NCBI RefSeq assembly: GCF_000614125.1
Contig: NZ_BAKJ01000025.1
Coordinates: 1-64,000 of the forward strand
DNA length: 64,000 nucleotides
From: Bacteroides rodentium JCM 16496
GTDB taxonomy: Bacteria > Bacteroidota > Bacteroidia > Bacteroidales > Bacteroidaceae
Direction of reading: 5' to 3'
Part shown: piece by piece, positions 61,527 to 64,000 of the stretch
Layout of the letters: each line of letters starts with the position of its first letter
Position numbering within the stretch: the first letter of the stretch is position 1
Made by a program: the position numbers and the translations under genes
The notes under the pieces: model-generated
Database searches by the model: none
What the model saw: the letters and a program-made list of their open reading frames with translations, nothing else
Told to the model about the DNA's origin: nothing

Positions 61527-62588
61527 TCAAGACTTCTTAAGATAGTCTACAATCCACGCGCCCACTTCCTTGGTACCGTATTTGTCGCCACCTTCTACTT
61601 GAATCTCCGGTGTACGTACATTCGCATCGAGTGAAGCATCCACTGCCTTGCGAATCAACGCCCCCTCCTCTTTCAGGTCGAAGTATTCGAAAAGCATGGC
61701 TACAGACAAAATTTGCGCCAGCGGATTGGCTATATTCAAGCCTTTCGCCTGCGGCCAGGAACCATGGATAGGTTCGAATACCGGCGTGCTCTCTCCCGTA
61801 GAAGCAGAAGGCAGCAATCCCATAGAGCCACTGATGCAGGAACCCTCGTCCGTCAAAATATCACCAAACGTATTTTCCGTAACCATTACGTCAAAGAATT
61901 TCGGCTCTTGAATCATCTTCATGGCGGCGTTGTCCACAAACATATAGTCGGTTGTCACCTCGGGGTACTGCGGTGCCATCTCCTGGGCAATCTGTCTCCA
62001 AAGACGGGAAGAGGCAAGCACATTGGCTTTATCCACCACCGTAAGATGTTTGCTGCGTTTCATGGCATATTCAAATCCGACTTTCAGGATACGCTCAATC
62101 TCAGGACGGGTATACATGTTCGTATCATACGCCTTGTCATTGTCCTGGTATTTCTCACCGAAGTACATGCCACCGGTCAGTTCGCGGATGCAAAGGAAAT
62201 CGGCACCATCCACCAGTTCCGCACGAAGGGGAGACTTATGGAGCAGACATTTGAAGGTCTGCACGGGACGGATGTTGGCAAACAGTCCCAGTTTCTTGCG
62301 CATAGCCAGCAAGCCCTGCTCGGGACGCACTTTGGCAGTAGGGTCATTGTCGAATTTCGGGTCACCTACGGCAGAGAACAATACAGCATCCGCATTTTTA
62401 CAAGCCTCATAAGTGGCTTCGGGAAACGGGTCACCCACCTTGTCTATCGCGTCTGCACCGCAGATGGCATATTCATAGTTCACTTTATGTCCAAACTTCT
62501 CACACACGGCAGTCATCACATCCACGCCTACGGTAGAGATTTCGGGGCCGATACCGTCACCGGCCAACACTGCAATTTTAAAATCCAT
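61527..62588 (-). CDS. leuB: 3-isopropylmalate dehydrogenase
   Basis: 353-aa NAD enzyme of leucine synthesis. [17 protein letters not shown], the DKANVL motif and the GSAPDIAGKG-type region replaced here by [12 protein letters not shown] identify it; all key metal and substrate residues ([16 protein letters not shown]) look intact. It is the last gene of a leu operon: leuA-like, 83-aa membrane protein, leuB. The tandem array follows it. Confidence 0.95.
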   Translation of the reverse strand: MDFKIAVLAGDGIGPEISTVGVDVMTAVCEKFGHKVNYEYAICGADAIDKVGDPFPEATYEACKNADAVLFSAVGDPKFDNDPTAKVRPEQGLLAMRKKLGLFANIRPVQTFKCLLHKSPLRAELVDGADFLCIRELTGGMYFGEKYQDNDKAYDTNMYTRPEIERILKVGFEYAMKRSKHLTVVDKANVLASSRLWRQIAQEMAPQYPEVTTDYMFVDNAAMKMIQEPKFFDVMVTENTFGDILTDEGSCISGSMGLLPSASTGESTPVFEPIHGSWPQAKGLNIANPLAQILSVAMLFEYFDLKEEGALIRKAVDASLDANVRTPEIQVEGGDKYGTKEVGAWIVDYLKKS

Positions 62589-62592
62589 TGTT

Positions 62593-62835
62593 TTATTTAT
62601 TATTTAAAAGTTCATCTATCTTCTTTTTGTTTGCAAGATTCTTGCGGCGATACCGGTCACCCCACACAAAACCTGCCGTCAATATAAGGGTATTGATGGC
62701 TGACATAAGATACTCGTCCGCATCCAACTCGCCGCTCCACCAACGCAGAAAGAGGTTGAAAGCAAAAAGCAAGCCTGCATACAACGCATAGCATACATAA
62801 GGACGCCTCTCAAAAAACGATTTCTTTTTCTCCAT
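62593..62835 (-). CDS. Small two-helix membrane protein in the leu operon
   Basis: 80 aa from the ATG at 62835, or 83 aa from the ATG at 62844. Two hydrophobic helices ([20 protein letters not shown] and [17 protein letters not shown]) and a lysine-rich tail. I do not recognise it. It lies 4 bp from leuB and about 12 bp from the leuA-like gene, so it is co-transcribed with leucine genes. It could be a membrane anchor, or an unrelated passenger. Confidence 0.6.
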   Translation of the reverse strand: MEKKKSFFERRPYVCYALYAGLLFAFNLFLRWWSGELDADEYLMSAINTLILTAGFVWGDRYRRKNLANKKKIDELLNNK

Positions 62836-62847
62836 GAGATTCATTTT

Positions 62848-64000
62848 TTATGATTCGTATTCGTCTTCTATAATATTCAGCATCTTCACCGTCGCCTTGA
62901 TGGCCGCTTCCGTCTGGTCTGCGTCCAATCCGCGTGTACGGAATATCGTATCTTCAAAACTCCAGGTAATAACCGTCTGCACAAAGGCATCGGTACGCCC
63001 ACCGGGAGGAATGGTCACAGCATAGTTTGTCAGCATCGGGAACTTACGACCCAGTGTCACTTTATATATCTTGCGCAAAGCGCGCACAAAAGCATCATAC
63101 TGGCCATCTCCACTGGAACTTTCCTCATATTCCTTTCCGTTGATTTCTATCTTCAACGTAGCCATCGGCTTCAATCCATACGCCAGATTCACAATATAGC
63201 TCTTAAGGCTGACGCGTTCTTCTGCCATTCCGTGCTTCAGTACGTCCGAAACAATATAGGGCAGGTCTTCTTGCGTCACCAGCTCTTTCTTGTCGCCCAG
63301 TTCAATGATGCGTTCGGTCACTTTGCGCATGGCATCTTCATCCAGTTGTAATCCCAAGTCCTCCAGATTCTTCCGGATATTGGCTTTACCGCTGTTCTTG
63401 CCCAGGGCATACTCTCGCTTGCGGCCAAAGCGTTCGGGCAGGAGGTCGTTGCAGTAGAGGTTACTTTTATTGTCACCGTCGGCATGGACGCCTGCCACTT
63501 GGGTAAATACATTCTCGCCAACAATCGGTTTATTGGCGGGAATGACGATGCCCGAGTAGGACTCCACCACACGGCTTACGTCGTTCAGGCGGCTTTCGTC
63601 AATGTTGGTAATGGCATTGAAGTGGTCTTTCAGGATAGCCTGCACACTGGCAAGCGGAGCGTTGCCGGCGCGTTCGCCCAGGCCGTTAATGGTAGTATGC
63701 AGTCCCTTGCAACCGCTAAGTACGGCGGCAAGCACATTGCTCACGGCAAGGTCATAGTCATTGTGGGCGTGGAAGTCGAAATGGGCATGCGGATAGCGTT
63801 TCACCATCTTGCGCATGAACTCGATGACCTGCAGCGGGTTCAGCACTCCCAAGGTATCGGGTAGCATATAGCGCCGTATATTCGTCCGGCTTAATGCATC
63901 CATCAGCAGGAACACATATTCCGGAGAATCTTTCATGCCGTTGCTCCAGTCTTCCAGATAGACATTCACTACCATATCCTGCTCATTGGCGTAATCCACT
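62848..64000 (-). CDS. Alpha-isopropylmalate/citramalate synthase-type enzyme (5' end cut by window)
   Basis: At least 384 codons of a LeuA-family acyltransferase that condenses acetyl-CoA with a 2-oxo acid. The catalytic barrel shows PDTLGVLNP, HFDFHAHNDYDLAV (metal HxH) and NGLGERAGN; the C-terminal regulatory (LeuA dimer) domain follows from about residue 260. The true start lies upstream of base 64000. The gene could be leuA, a second leuA paralogue or a citramalate synthase (cimA); the C-terminal domain does not decide. Confidence 0.88.
   Translation of the reverse strand, partial: VDYANEQDMVVNVYLEDWSNGMKDSPEYVFLLMDALSRTNIRRYMLPDTLGVLNPLQVIEFMRKMVKRYPHAHFDFHAHNDYDLAVSNVLAAVLSGCKGLHTTINGLGERAGNAPLASVQAILKDHFNAITNIDESRLNDVSRVVESYSGIVIPANKPIVGENVFTQVAGVHADGDNKSNLYCNDLLPERFGRKREYALGKNSGKANIRKNLEDLGLQLDEDAMRKVTERIIELGDKKELVTQEDLPYIVSDVLKHGMAEERVSLKSYIVNLAYGLKPMATLKIEINGKEYEESSSGDGQYDAFVRALRKIYKVTLGRKFPMLTNYAVTIPPGGRTDAFVQTVITWSFEDTIFRTRGLDADQTEAAIKATVKMLNIIEDEYES

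Overview
The window is chromosomal DNA of a gut Bacteroides-type bacterium (Bacteroidales). The evidence is a SusC/SusD pair with a hybrid two-component regulator, many surface lipoproteins, SusC-like and BspA-like proteins, and repeated TAnnTTTG -7 boxes, the promoter element of this group. I cannot fix the species. As far as I recall it, the gene order (fructan locus, then etf genes, groESL, hisS, purA, DPP III, recQ, leu genes) resembles B. thetaiotaomicron, but this was not checked.

Layout. (1) 1-15.7 kb, minus strand: a fructan utilisation locus (susC, susD, three GH32 genes, MFS sugar importer, fructokinase), followed by its own sensor/regulator under a separate promoter. Fructan is captured and imported by SusCD, cut by the GH32 enzymes, and fructose is imported and phosphorylated. 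(2) 15.9-18.1 kb: divergent patatin-like hydrolase and secreted C1 peptidase. (3) 18.1-25.9 kb: an intergenic stretch full of repeats, then an accessory island. From about 19.45 to 24.5 kb it is strikingly AT-rich. It encodes a TPR/transmembrane protein, a DUF3244 protein, a large unknown lipoprotein and a MACPF-domain lipoprotein, and is closed by a 17-bp inverted repeat. A BACON/leucine-rich lipoprotein follows. This island is the most interesting part: a candidate secreted pore-forming (antibacterial) system. (4) 26-32.6 kb: a short dxs-type gene and an etfB-etfA-(MORN/TonB)-acyl-CoA dehydrogenase operon. (5) 32.7-41.6 kb: cbpA-cbpM, a GH9/deacetylase fusion, threonine aldolase, a small winged-helix protein, groES-groEL and a BASS transporter. 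(6) 41.7-46.7 kb: an outer-membrane barrel receptor with a LytS/LytTR two-component pair, then an EFR1 flavodoxin/ferredoxin. (7) 46.8-64 kb: mostly core genes (hisS, transglutaminase-like, Zn peptidase, GH29, purA, Fur, AlkD-like, DPP III, AraC, recQ, TPR, cysK, leuB, leuA-like).

Sequence quality matters for anyone using this annotation. I count about 18 single-base frame breaks in 13 genes. Every one looks like the loss of one base, nearly always from a run of two to five identical bases, and the reading frame on each side is intact and conserved. I read these as sequence errors, so the affected genes are annotated as whole genes with the break position given.

Repeats not explained by genes: two 21-bp tandem arrays in opposite orientation (3.87 and 18.66 kb), a 22-bp array of dyads (61.36 kb), and a MITE-like nested palindrome (18.08 kb) whose core resembles a second hairpin at 51.93 kb. 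I saw no tRNA, rRNA, CRISPR array or insertion sequence.
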